Source: DTLA01 sp034436295
GTDB taxonomy: Bacteria > Chloroflexota > Anaerolineae > DTLA01
Reading direction: 5' to 3'
Length of the DNA stretch: 23,333 nt
NCBI GenBank assembly: GCA_034436295.1
Contig: DAOTVT010000093.1
Coordinates: 1-23,333 of the forward strand
Shown here: piece by piece, positions 1 to 9,618 of the stretch
How positions within the stretch are numbered: position 1 is the stretch's first letter
Layout: each line of letters starts with the position of its first letter
Notes under the pieces: model-generated
What the model saw: the letters and a program-made list of their open reading frames with translations, nothing else
Told to the model about the DNA's origin: nothing
Databases searched by the model: none
Position numbers and translations under genes: made by a program

Positions 1-112
1 GAGGTGCGTCGCACGTTAGCACGTTAGGCGAAGATGTTATGCGCGACGCGCCACAAGGGTGCGTCGCACGTTGAGCGTCGGGATAGCCGCCCTACGCGCT
101 ATCCCAGCCTGC
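1..112. repeat. Mosaic of dispersed repeat fragments
   Basis: No gene is seen here. The motif GGTGCGTCGCACGTT occurs twice (3-17 and 58-72). Its core GTGCGTCGCAC is the same near-palindrome that forms the arms of the elements at 9524, 12995 and 19726. An inverted repeat GGGATAG (80-86) / CTATCCC (99-105) follows. Within it AGCCGCCCTACG (85-96) is the reverse complement of the CGTAGGGCGGCT module of the array at 19549-20055. So pieces of the repeat modules found elsewhere in the window are present upstream of ppdK, partly inverted. Confidence 0.6.
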
Positions 113-118
113 GCCGAT

Positions 119-147
119 TTGGGCAAAAGGCGCGATGGTGCTATAAT
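119..147 (+). promoter_or_regulatory. Sigma-70 promoter of ppdK
   Basis: TTGGGC (119-124), a 17-bp spacer and a perfect TATAAT (142-147) preceded by TG at -15/-14 (extended -10). Transcription would start near 154, leaving a leader of about 147 nt before the ppdK start. Confidence 0.75.
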
Positions 148-155
148 TCTCTGTT

Positions 156-261
156 GGTGCGTCCCAGGCCGTCGTGGGTGCATTTCCGGCCGCACCAGGC
201 AGGAGCACGGCCCGCACTGACATGGCAAACAGGCAGCCGAGGGACACTCCCGGCTGCTTTT
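156..261 (+). promoter_or_regulatory. Structured ppdK leader with terminator-like hairpin
   Basis: The 5' part can close a stem GGTGCG (156-161) / CGCACC (191-196) with an inner CCCA (163-166) / TGGG (175-178) pairing. Further on GCAGCCG (233-239) pairs with CGGCTGC (251-257) and is followed directly by TTTT, as in an intrinsic terminator, but it lies inside the leader, about 40 nt ahead of the ppdK start. A 21-codon frame with a weak ribosome site (ATG 222, TGA 285-287) spans the hairpin. This looks like an attenuator or riboregulator. I do not recognise a known riboswitch class, and the T-tract is short. Confidence 0.4.
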
Positions 262-300
262 GTACGCGTGCAATCCGATTACCATGAGGAGGCTTTTGCG

Positions 301-3084
<2,784 letters not shown>

Positions 3085-3119
3085 CGCACTCGCTGCCCGC
3101 GGCCTGAACGGACACACCG

Positions 3120-3156
3120 ATCGGCAGGGGGCGCTGACCCCCTGCCGATTTGTATT
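3120..3156 (+). terminator. Rho-independent terminator of ppdK
   Basis: Perfect 12-bp stem ATCGGCAGGGGG (3120-3131) / CCCCCTGCCGAT (3138-3149) with a 6-nt loop, followed by a T-rich run (TTTGTATT). It lies 36 bp after the ppdK stop and just before the ribosome site of the next gene. Confidence 0.85.
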
Positions 3157-3169
3157 CGCGGAGGATAGA

Positions 3170-3649
3170 ATGCCAAACGCGGAAACTCTGGTCGCTACGT
3201 TGGAACCCGTGGGGCGACTGTTGCTGGTGGTGGTGCTGGCGGCGGCGCTCGGCTGGGAGCGGGAGCGGCGCGGTCGGCCCGCCGGCTTTCGCACGTACAT
3301 CATGGTGGGGTTGGGAGCCGCCATGTTCACGCTGGTCTCCCTCTACGCCTTCCCGGGCAGCGACCCGGCGCGCGTGGCCGCGCAGGTGGTAACCGGCGTG
3401 GGCTTCCTGGGCGCAGGCACGATCTTCCAGCGCCAGACCGACGTGCACGGCCTCACCACCGCCGCCGGGCTGTGGGCCGTCGCCGCGATCGCCATGGCCG
3501 CAGCGGCCGGGCTGTACCTCATCGCGGTCGTGGGCACGCTGCTGGCGATCCTCACCCTGGCGGCTCTGCGCGGCGTGGAGCGGCGAGCCGCCCGATCGCG
3601 CGCCGTCCCGCCATCGCCTTCGGATGGCGGCGCGGGCGATGCCAACTAG
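3170..3649 (+). CDS. MgtC/SapB family membrane protein
   Basis: A 159-aa inner-membrane protein with about four hydrophobic segments. The family pattern is clear: a first helix ending in GWERERRGRPAGFRT, the G-L-G-A-A-M-F helix, the VVTGVGFLGAGTI segment and the GLTTAAGLWAV segment. MgtC proteins affect Mg2+ homeostasis and, in pathogens, intramacrophage survival and F-ATPase activity. Short forms without the C-terminal ACT-like domain, such as this one, are widespread in free-living bacteria and their role is poorly defined. The ATG has GGAGG nearby (GCGGAGGATAGA). The C-terminal tail after residue ~140 is hydrophilic and low in complexity. The gene sits right behind the ppdK terminator, so it needs its own promoter or readthrough. 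Its stop overlaps the uppP stop on the other strand by four bases. Confidence 0.9.
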   Translation: MPNAETLVATLEPVGRLLLVVVLAAALGWERERRGRPAGFRTYIMVGLGAAMFTLVSLYAFPGSDPARVAAQVVTGVGFLGAGTIFQRQTDVHGLTTAAGLWAVAAIAMAAAAGLYLIAVVGTLLAILTLAALRGVERRAARSRAVPPSPSDGGAGDAN

Positions 3650-4449
3650 AGGACGCTGACGGCCAGCGCCACCAGCCCGACGAGTCCGCAGTACGCGGCG
3701 AACGGCCAGAGCCTCTGCCTTCGCACGAAGCCGAGCAGCAAGTGGATGGCCAGGTAGCCGGAAATGGCGGCGCTGGCGAAGCCCAGGGCCAGCGGGAATG
3801 CCCCCGCGCTTCCGGGGTTGCCGAGAGCGTGGACAACCTGCGTCAGCCCCGCGCCCAGGATGATGGGCACCGACAGGAGGAAACTGAACCGCGCCGCCGG
3901 TTCGCGCCCCAGGCCGCGCAGGACGCCAGCCGAGATGGTCAGCCCGCTGCGCGACAGGCCGGGGGCGATGGCCGCCGCCTGGGCCAGGCCGACGATGAGG
4001 GCATCGCCCAGGCGCAGCGTCTCCACCTTCCGAATCCGAGGATAGGCCCATTCGGCGGCGGCGAGGATCAGCGCCGTCCCCATGAGAAAGCCACCCACCG
4101 CCGCAGGCGAGGAGAAGAGGCTCTCAAAGAAATCGCTCAGCAGGTAGCCGATGACCGCGGCGGGGATGGTGGCGATGAGAATCAGCCAGGCCAGGCGCGC
4201 CTGCGGCGTGTCCACCTTTCGGGTGGCGACGCTCCGCACCCAGGCGCGTATCAGGCTCCACAGGTCGTCCCAGAAGTACACGACCACGGCCACGAGCGTG
4301 CCCCAGTGCAGCACCGTGTCAAACAGCAGCCCGGGCTCGCCCCACCCAAGCGCCCACGGCACCAGCACCAGATGCCCGGAACTGCTCACGGGCAGGAACT
4401 CCGTCAGCCCCTGCACAATGCCCAAGATCACCGCTTGCAATGAATTCAT
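3646..4449 (-). CDS. uppP: Undecaprenyl-diphosphatase UppP (BacA family)
   Basis: Dephosphorylates undecaprenyl pyrophosphate to recycle the lipid carrier for peptidoglycan and other envelope polymers, and can confer bacitracin resistance. The 267-aa polytopic membrane protein has both family signatures: GLTEFLPVSSSGHL at 14-27 (Glu17, Ser22-24, His26) and PGLSRSG at 163-169 (Arg167). Length is normal. The ATG is preceded by AAGGAG. It lies downstream of tgt on the same strand with a 149-bp gap holding a palindromic repeat. It converges on the MgtC-type gene, the two stop codons sharing the palindrome CTAG (3646-3649), with no terminator visible between them. Confidence 0.95.
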   Translation of the reverse strand: MNSLQAVILGIVQGLTEFLPVSSSGHLVLVPWALGWGEPGLLFDTVLHWGTLVAVVVYFWDDLWSLIRAWVRSVATRKVDTPQARLAWLILIATIPAAVIGYLLSDFFESLFSSPAAVGGFLMGTALILAAAEWAYPRIRKVETLRLGDALIVGLAQAAAIAPGLSRSGLTISAGVLRGLGREPAARFSFLLSVPIILGAGLTQVVHALGNPGSAGAFPLALGFASAAISGYLAIHLLLGFVRRQRLWPFAAYCGLVGLVALAVSVL

Positions 4450-4484
4450 GAGACTACTCCTTATCGGGATATGGCGAGCGCAGA

Positions 4485-4577
4485 CTCGGTTCCAAACGCT
4501 GTTGGTCGCGGCATGGGTACAGGCGCGACGCCCTCCCGGAATCGCGTCGCGCCTTGCTCACCAATGCATGAACCGAG
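4485..4577. repeat. Nested inverted-repeat element, copy 1
   Basis: Three nested pairs of inverted repeats: outer CTCGGTTC (4485-4492) / GAACCGAG (4570-4577), middle TTGGT (4502-4506) / ACCAA (4560-4564), inner AGGCGCGACGC (4521-4531) / GCGTCGCGCCT (4544-4554). It is a diverged relative of the elements at 9524 and 12995, sharing GGTTCCAAA and TGTTGGTCGCG on the left side. It fills most of the tgt-uppP gap. No coding potential. Confidence 0.75.
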
Positions 4578-4598
4578 CCCAAGCGCACGCGAGGCGCA

Positions 4599-5801
4599 CT
4601 ACGTCCCCTTGCCTCGCCGCGTGCGCGGAGCATCGGCGCTCTGCTTGTGCTTATTGCCGCGCGCCGCGCGATTCTGGGCGCGAACCTCCTCGTCGGTAAC
4701 GCGGTATTCGGCCAGGAAGGCGTCTTTGAACAGCGAGAACCGGTCCTCGGCGATGGCCTTGCGGATGTCCCGCATGAGTTGCAGCAGGAAATGCACGTTG
4801 TGGATGGTGGCCAGGTGCAGGCCGAGAATCTCATCGCTCATCACCAGATGGCGCATGTAGGCGCGCGAGAAGTGCCGACAGGTGTAGCACCCGCAGCCGT
4901 CCTCTATGGGCCGGGGGTCGCGGGTGTACTGGGCGTTGCGCAGGTTGAGGCGGCCCGCGCGCGTGAAGACCGCGCCGTTGCGCGCCAGGCGCGTGGGCAG
5001 GACGCAGTCAAACATGTCCATGCCGCGCGCGACGCATTCCAGCAAATCCTCGGGCGAGCCGACGCCCATCAGGTAGCGGGGCTTGTGCCGGGGCAGGTGC
5101 GGCTCCAGCATCTCCAGCGTGCGGTACGTCTCCTGCTTGGTCTCGCCCACGCTCAGGCCGCCGATGGCGATGCCCGGGAAGTCCAGGCCCGCGATGAACT
5201 CGGCGCTCTGCCGCCGCAGGTCGGGGAAGATGCCCCCCTGGACGATGCCGAACAGCGCCTGGTCGGGGCGGGTGTGGGCTGCCTTGCACCGCTCGGCCCA
5301 GCGGTGGGTGCGCTCCATGGCCGCTTTGCTGTACGCGTAGTCCGTGGGCGTGGCGCATTCGTCAAAGCACATGATGATGTCGGCGCCCAGTTGCTCCTGG
5401 ATGCGCATGACCTTCTCGGGCGTGAAGATGTGCTCGGAGCCATCCACGTGCGACCGGAACACGACGCCGTCCTCGGTAACCTTGCGCAGGCCCTCCATGC
5501 TGAACACCTGGAACCCGCCGCTGTCCGTCAGGATGGGGCCGCGCCAGCCCATGAACCGGTGCAGCCCGCCCATCTCCTCCACGACGTCGGGGCCGGGGCG
5601 CAGGTAGAGATGGTACGTGTTGGCGAGGATCAGCGTGGCGCCCAGGGCTTCCAGGTCGCGGGGCGCCAGCGTCTTCACCGTGGCCTGCGTGCCCACGGGC
5701 GCGAAGACCGGCGTCGGGATGTGGCCGTGGGGCGTGCGCAACAGGCCCAGCCGCGCGGCGGTTTTCGTGTCTTCGTGTTGCAGGTCAAATGCGAATGGCA
5801 T
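4599..5801 (-). CDS. tgt: Queuine/preQ1 tRNA-guanine transglycosylase
   Basis: Exchanges guanine-34 of GUN-anticodon tRNAs (Asp, Asn, His, Tyr) for preQ1 in queuosine synthesis. The 400-aa protein has the proposed general acid Asp93 in DSGGFQ (93-98), the GGLSVGE substrate loop (214-220), nucleophile Asp265 in MFDCVLPTR and the zinc site Cys303, Cys305, Cys308 and His334 (CGCYTC ... IHN). Spacing of these matches the Zymomonas enzyme with a constant offset. The ATG is preceded by AGGAG. The C terminus carries a basic, low-complexity tail of about 25 residues (rich in R, K, N) beyond the catalytic domain, which may help bind tRNA. No other queuosine gene is in the window. An extended -10 promoter lies about 145 bp upstream. 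Confidence 0.96.
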   Translation of the reverse strand: MPFAFDLQHEDTKTAARLGLLRTPHGHIPTPVFAPVGTQATVKTLAPRDLEALGATLILANTYHLYLRPGPDVVEEMGGLHRFMGWRGPILTDSGGFQVFSMEGLRKVTEDGVVFRSHVDGSEHIFTPEKVMRIQEQLGADIIMCFDECATPTDYAYSKAAMERTHRWAERCKAAHTRPDQALFGIVQGGIFPDLRRQSAEFIAGLDFPGIAIGGLSVGETKQETYRTLEMLEPHLPRHKPRYLMGVGSPEDLLECVARGMDMFDCVLPTRLARNGAVFTRAGRLNLRNAQYTRDPRPIEDGCGCYTCRHFSRAYMRHLVMSDEILGLHLATIHNVHFLLQLMRDIRKAIAEDRFSLFKDAFLAEYRVTDEEVRAQNRAARGNKHKQSADAPRTRRGKGT

Positions 5802-5823
5802 GGGACTCCTTGGAATGGGCCTT

Positions 5824-5880
5824 TGGCCGCTAGCCGCTGGCCGCTGGCTGTTGGCCGTTAGCCGCTAGCCGTTGGCCGTC
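5824..5880. repeat. Short degenerate tandem repeat (GGCCGYT-like)
   Basis: About eight imperfect copies of a 6- to 8-base unit such as GGCCGCTA, GCCGCT, GGCCGTTA. They lie immediately upstream of the tgt ribosome site and so would form part of the tgt leader (transcribed leftward). The unit alternates C and T at one position, as in slippage-generated repeats. Confidence 0.7.
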
Positions 5881-5951
5881 GGGGGTTACGATGCGCTCCC
5901 AGCGGGGAGACGATGCCCTCAAGGCCAGACGCTAACGGCTACTCGCGCCGG

Positions 5952-5981
5952 ATTATATCACACCAGCGCCCCGACGCGAAA
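5952..5981 (-). promoter_or_regulatory. Probable tgt promoter
   Basis: On the minus strand a perfect TATAAT (5957-5952) is preceded by TGA, giving an extended -10. The -35 is weak (TTTCGC with an 18-bp or TTCGCG with a 17-bp spacer). It would give a leader of about 145 nt. It lies back to back with the promoter of the DUF1028 gene. Confidence 0.5.
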
Positions 5982-5983
5982 CG

Positions 5984-6012
5984 TTGCGCGCTCGCGGGGC
6001 GGATGGTACAAT
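5984..6012 (+). promoter_or_regulatory. Promoter of the DUF1028-TPR gene
   Basis: TTGCGC (5984-5989), 17-bp spacer, TACAAT (6007-6012) preceded by TGG (extended -10). The start site near 6019 gives a short leader of about 24 nt. Confidence 0.65.
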
Positions 6013-6042
6013 AGGGGCAAATCGCAGATAGGCAGGTGCACA

Positions 6043-6966
6043 ATGACCATACGCGCACACACGTTCTCTATCGTGGCCCGCGATGCCGCCACCGGCGAGA
6101 TGGGCGTCGCGGTGCAGTCGCATTGGTTCGGCGTCGGCAGGCTTGTGGCCTGGGCGAAGGCGGGCGTGGGGGCCGTGGCCACCCAGGCGCTGGTGGAGGT
6201 GGGCTACGGGCCGCGCGGCCTGGCGCTGATGGCGCAGGGGAAGCCGGCGCCCAAGGCCCTGGCGGCGCTCCTGGCCGAAGACGAGGGCCGCGAACTGCGC
6301 CAGGTGGCGATGGTGGACGCGCAGGGGCGGGTGGCGGCGCACACCGGCGCGCGCTGCATCGCCGAGGCGGGGCACCTCGTCGGCGAGGGGTTCTCCGTCC
6401 AGGCGAACATGATGCTCAACGACCGCGTGTGGCTCGCCATGCACGAGGCGTACCGCACGGCGCAGGGCGACCTGGCCGAGCGCCTCGTCCGCGCGCTGGA
6501 AGCGGCGCAGCAGGCCGGCGGCGACGTGCGCGGCCAGCAGAGCGCCGCGCTGCTCATCGTCCCCGCGCAGGCCACCGACAGGCCGTGGGAGGATGTGATT
6601 GTGGATCTGCGGGTGGAAGACCACCCCGCGCCCATCGCCGAACTGCGCCGCCTGCTCACTGTGCACAGGGCCTATCGCCGCATGAACCGAGGCGACGAAC
6701 TGCTGGGCAAGGGCGAGGTGGAGGCGGCGCTGGCCGAATACCGCGCCGCCGCCGAGATGGCGCCCGACATCGCCGAACTCCCCTTCTGGCACGCGGTAAC
6801 GCTGGCCGACATGGGCCGGGTGGACCAGGCGCTGCCGATTTTCCGGGATGTGTTCGCCCGCGACCCCAACCTGGCACTGCTGGTTCAGCGCCTTCCGGCG
6901 GCGGGGCTTCTGCGCGACGACCCGCAGATGATGGCGCGCATCCTGGGGGCGAGGCCGGGCGCCTAG
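6043..6966 (+). CDS. DUF1028 family protein with C-terminal TPR region
   Basis: A 307-aa, probably cytosolic protein with no signal peptide. Residues 1 to ~210 match DUF1028: HTFSIVARDAATGEMGVAVQ at the N terminus, then GVGAVATQALVEVGYGPRGL, a D-A-Q-G-R-V-A-A-H-T-G segment, and RGQQSAALLIV at the end. I recall solved family members having an Ntn-hydrolase-like fold, but the substrate is unknown. Residues ~215-305 form helical TPR-like repeats (GDELLGKGEVEAALAEYRAA, then a second unit around VDQALPIFRDVF), so the enzyme-like domain is fused to a protein-binding module. The ATG at 6043 is chosen because the conserved domain starts there and a promoter lies at 5984-6012; the ribosome site is weak (GGCAGGT). 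It is a single-gene unit, divergent from tgt. Confidence 0.88.
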   Translation: MTIRAHTFSIVARDAATGEMGVAVQSHWFGVGRLVAWAKAGVGAVATQALVEVGYGPRGLALMAQGKPAPKALAALLAEDEGRELRQVAMVDAQGRVAAHTGARCIAEAGHLVGEGFSVQANMMLNDRVWLAMHEAYRTAQGDLAERLVRALEAAQQAGGDVRGQQSAALLIVPAQATDRPWEDVIVDLRVEDHPAPIAELRRLLTVHRAYRRMNRGDELLGKGEVEAALAEYRAAAEMAPDIAELPFWHAVTLADMGRVDQALPIFRDVFARDPNLALLVQRLPAAGLLRDDPQMMARILGARPGA

Positions 6967-6997
6967 CGCAGCGCCAGAAGCCCAGGCAGTGCCGAGT

Positions 6998-7026
6998 TTG
7001 ACATGCACGCGCCGCTGGGTTATACT
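6998..7026 (+). promoter_or_regulatory. Promoter of the tRNA cluster
   Basis: Consensus TTGACA (6998-7003), 17-bp spacer, TATACT (7021-7026). It is among the strongest promoters in the window and lies about 37 bp before the first tRNA. Confidence 0.85.
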
Positions 7027-7062
7027 GTATGCGCGGTGGAGGGCACACGCCGAATCCGCGTT

Positions 7063-7152
<90 letters not shown>

Positions 7153-7171
7153 GAGAATTGCATACACCCTC

Positions 7172-7262
7172 GGGGAGGTGCCGGAGAGGACGATCGGGGC
7201 CGCCTGCTAAGCGGTTGTACGGCCTAAAAGCTGTACCCAGGGTTCGAATCCCTGCCTCCCCG
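7172..7262 (+). tRNA. tRNA-Ser (anticodon GCT)
   Basis: Acceptor stem GGGGAGG (7172-7178) / CCTCCCC (7255-7261), discriminator G (7262). Anticodon GCT at 7206-7208, long variable arm. CCA is not encoded (CCT follows), unlike the other three tRNAs here, so it must be added after transcription. Reads AGC/AGU. Confidence 0.94.
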
Positions 7263-7268
7263 CCTTGT

Positions 7269-7344
7269 GCCCCAGTAGCTCAGGGGATAGAGCGCAGCGC
7301 TGCGGACGCTGAGGCCACAGGTTCAAGTCCTGTCTGGGGTACCA
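7269..7344 (+). tRNA. tRNA-Arg (anticodon GCG)
   Basis: Acceptor stem GCCCCAG (7269-7275) / CTGGGGT (7334-7340, one G-U pair), discriminator A, encoded CCA (7342-7344). The anticodon stem CAGCG/CGCTG is perfect, with GCG at 7302-7304. T-arm ACAGG/CCTGT. It reads CGC/CGU directly. Most bacteria use inosine-modified ACG for these codons, so the presence of both is unusual. Confidence 0.93.
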
Positions 7345-7347
7345 CGC

Positions 7348-7424
7348 GCGCCTGTACCTCAATTGGATAGAGGGCCGGTCTACGAAACCGTCTGCTGTGG
7401 GTTCAAGTCCCGCCAGGCGCGCCA
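7348..7424 (+). tRNA. tRNA-Arg (anticodon ACG)
   Basis: Acceptor stem GCGCCTG (7348-7354) / CAGGCGC (7414-7420), discriminator G, encoded CCA (7422-7424). Anticodon ACG at 7382-7384; A34 is expected to be deaminated to inosine by TadA. D stem CCTC/GAGG and T stem are intact. The 27-43 pair at the base of the anticodon stem is a C-U mismatch (7375/7391). Confidence 0.92.
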
Positions 7425-7425
7425 A

Positions 7426-7466
7426 GACAAGCCCCGCCCAGCACGGCGGGGCTTGTCGTTTCTTTC
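7426..7466 (+). terminator. Terminator of the tRNA operon
   Basis: Perfect 13-bp stem GACAAGCCCCGCC (7426-7438) / GGCGGGGCTTGTC (7445-7457), 6-nt loop, then GTTTCTTTC. It starts two bases after the last CCA. The convergent lipoprotein gene ends at 7472, so it may also slow transcription from the other side, where the T-tract is poor. Confidence 0.85.
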
Positions 7467-7471
7467 GGCGG

Positions 7472-8404
7472 CTACTTCTGCCACGGCTCAAAGCGAATGT
7501 TGCTGACGATGGTGATGGGCCAGGACGTGCCCATCGCCGAGACCTTCCCCGACACGTCCTGCTTCAGCGTGCCGCCCAGCAGCCAACCGGTCTTCTCGTC
7601 CAGGTCCATGCTGCCGCTTTGCACGCCCGACAGTTCGTAGGAGATGCTCATGCCGGCCAGTTCCAGGGGCTTGGCGCCGGGGTTGGGGCGGGCGTCGGAG
7701 CGGGTCTCCACCGTCGCGACGCCGTTCTTGCGCGCTTTCAGCGTCCATGTGGTGTCCAGAATCATCGGCATGCCCGATGCCAACGCGATCTGCCCGCTCC
7801 ATGAGTCGCCGACGGCGACGGGCTTGTCGGGATAGAAGAGGGCGGCCTTCTCAAAACTGTCCTTCAGCGCCTCGTCGCTGAGTTGCGTCCGCAAGAGCGC
7901 CTCCACCTGGTCGCGGGCGCTCCCCGCGGGCAGGTTCATGGCCCCCAGTATCTCGGCCACCATCTGGTCCGCGCCGCGGACGTCGGTCATTTCGCCGGTC
8001 GGCGTAATCTTGGCGGAGAATCCCCGCCCGACGAGCGCGGCGTAGCCGATCGCGGCCTGGGGCACCGTGGCGGGCGGGTTGGCCGAATCGTAGGATACCT
8101 TGCCCATCGGGCTGTCCTGCTTGTACGACACCCAGTCGTAGGTAATCTTCACCCACATGCTGCCATCGGGGTCAACGCTCTGGACCTGGTAGGTGTAGCC
8201 CATGCCGATGGACTGGGTTATGGTCTGCGTCTGCCCCATCAGGGTCTGCGTAATCGTCTGGTCGGCGATCATCTTCGCGCCGTAGGATTTGCCAGGCTCC
8301 AGGCGCAGTTTCAGGTCCAGTTTCTTGCTGCCTCCCCCACAGGAAACAAGGAGTGCGACGATGACGAGGAGGCCGACGAAAGTCAAGATACGCTTCTTGC
8401 TCAT
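7472..8404 (-). CDS. Lipoprotein, DUF6263-like
   Basis: A 310-aa exported lipoprotein of unknown function. The N terminus is a lysine-rich start (MSKKR), a hydrophobic core and lipobox LVSC with Cys22, followed by a GGGSKK linker. The rest is a beta-rich domain containing LEPGKSY, a long TQT/TIT-rich stretch, DPDGSMWVKITYD and, near the C terminus, DEKTGWLLGGTLKQD. This layout resembles DUF6263-type surface lipoproteins, an attribution made from memory of the pattern. The ATG is preceded by GGGAGAAG and followed at once by the signal peptide; upstream in-frame codons are GC-rich noise. It is the last gene of a leftward group behind the methyltransferase, 103 bp downstream of it. Confidence 0.8.
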   Translation of the reverse strand: MSKKRILTFVGLLVIVALLVSCGGGSKKLDLKLRLEPGKSYGAKMIADQTITQTLMGQTQTITQSIGMGYTYQVQSVDPDGSMWVKITYDWVSYKQDSPMGKVSYDSANPPATVPQAAIGYAALVGRGFSAKITPTGEMTDVRGADQMVAEILGAMNLPAGSARDQVEALLRTQLSDEALKDSFEKAALFYPDKPVAVGDSWSGQIALASGMPMILDTTWTLKARKNGVATVETRSDARPNPGAKPLELAGMSISYELSGVQSGSMDLDEKTGWLLGGTLKQDVSGKVSAMGTSWPITIVSNIRFEPWQK

Positions 8405-8507
8405 CTTGCTTCTCCCCGGCGCGGCTTTCACGCGCCCGCCAGTTGTTGGCCGCGAGGCGCAACACGAATGCGCCATTGCGGACCCTCGCGGCATTGCGAA
8501 CTCACCG

Positions 8508-9506
8508 TTACCATGCGCGAACCACGCACCATTCCAGGGTCGTCTCGGCGACGGGAAGGCCGTCCACGCGCGCCCCTTCCAGCAGTTCCGACGGCGGCGT
8601 GGGCAGCGCACGGCCCTTCTGCGCGTTCGCCACCTCCACACGCCAGCCCGCCTGGGTCATCAACTCCACCAGCGACTCGCGCACGAGGAGCGGGGCCACG
8701 CCGAACTGGCGGAGCAGGGCGACGTTGGCTTCGTCGTCGGCGGGGTAGAAATGCGTGATGGCCAGGAACTCGCCCGACACCACCCGCCGCAGTTCGGCCA
8801 ACAACGCGCCGGGCTCCTCAATGTTGGGCAGGCCGAGGTTGGTGGTCATGGTGGGCACGGCGCCATCCCGAAACGGCGTGCGGCGCGCGTCCATCGCCAG
8901 CAGGCTCACGTGCTCGTGGAGCCCGGCGGCCCGAAACGCCTTGCGGTCGCGGCGCAGGACGCGCAGACTGAAGTCGGTGGCGACGACGGGGCGGCGCAAC
9001 TCGCGGGCGATGCGCTCCACCAGGTCGCCGCGCCCCGACGCCAAATCCACGATAGGGCCGGGCCGATCCCTGATGTGGTCCATGACCCAACGCTTCTGGC
9101 TTTCGTGGCAGGCGAGGTACTCCGGCGTGTACAGGTGGGGCAGCGCCGCCTCGGCGACGGCCCTGGCCTGCGCGAAGTCGCCCCGCTCCTCCAGCGCCAG
9201 GGCGCGGTAGAAGCGATCCGCCGGCGAGAGACTGTCCAGCGGCGCCAGCAGCAGGCGTCGTTCCACGTCGGGGTGCTCCTTGAGGTAGGCGCCGAGGGCG
9301 GTGGAGGTCTGCTCCCACAGGTCGTTGCGCGGCAAGTCCGGCGGGAGGAAGACGCCGATGCCCTCGCGGACGGAGTAGGGAGCGTCGCAGTTGGCGCAGC
9401 GGACATCCGCCGTCTCAATGTGGTCCCCCTCGCATTCGCCGATGCTCCACCGAAGCGCCCCGCCGCACGCCGGGCACTGGAGCGTTTCGCAAACGTACTC
9501 GTGCAT
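8508..9506 (-). CDS. SAM-dependent methyltransferase with N-terminal Trm112-like zinc ribbon
   Basis: A 332-aa cytosolic protein. Residues 11-40 form a four-cysteine ribbon (Cys11, Cys14, Cys37, Cys40: CPACGG ... CANC) of the Trm112/YcaR type. After a helical linker the class I methyltransferase core begins with motif I VDLASGRGD (153-161), then ATDFS at 177-181 for the ribose-binding acid and MDARRTPFRDG as motif III/IV-like. The post-motif region ELRRVVSGEFLAITHFYP matches small-molecule methyltransferases of this group. The substrate cannot be told. The start is supported by GGAGGAG. It lies between a small membrane protein gene and the lipoprotein gene, all leftward, so a membrane or envelope substrate is possible but unproven. 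Confidence 0.85.
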   Translation of the reverse strand: MHEYVCETLQCPACGGALRWSIGECEGDHIETADVRCANCDAPYSVREGIGVFLPPDLPRNDLWEQTSTALGAYLKEHPDVERRLLLAPLDSLSPADRFYRALALEERGDFAQARAVAEAALPHLYTPEYLACHESQKRWVMDHIRDRPGPIVDLASGRGDLVERIARELRRPVVATDFSLRVLRRDRKAFRAAGLHEHVSLLAMDARRTPFRDGAVPTMTTNLGLPNIEEPGALLAELRRVVSGEFLAITHFYPADDEANVALLRQFGVAPLLVRESLVELMTQAGWRVEVANAQKGRALPTPPSELLEGARVDGLPVAETTLEWCVVRAW

Positions 9507-9523
9507 GGCCTACTCCTCCATTC

Positions 9524-9614
9524 GGTTCCAAAGTCTGTTGGTCGCGCCATGGGCATAGGTGCGACGCACTTCCGAAAGTGCGTCGCACCTTGGTCGCCAA
9601 CATAGTTTGGAAAC
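9524..9614. repeat. Nested inverted-repeat element, copy 2
   Basis: The most regular copy. Outer TTCCAAA (9526-9532) / TTTGGAA (9606-9612), middle TGTTGG (9536-9541) / CCAACA (9597-9602), inner perfect 15-bp arms AGGTGCGACGCACTT (9557-9571) / AAGTGCGTCGCACCT (9576-9590) around a CCGA loop. It occupies almost the whole gap between the membrane protein stop and the methyltransferase ribosome site. It has no coding potential and would form a long hairpin in DNA or RNA. Confidence 0.9.
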
Positions 9615-9618
9615 GAAA

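Noticed and set aside
156..261. A known riboswitch class upstream of ppdK
   Set aside because: The conserved cores of fluoride, preQ1, TPP, SAM or c-di-GMP switches were not recognised. Only the generic hairpins can be supported.
34..300. Extending ppdK 89 codons upstream
   Set aside because: The region holds the promoter, hairpins and repeat fragments, and the conserved N terminus and GAGGAGG point to 301.
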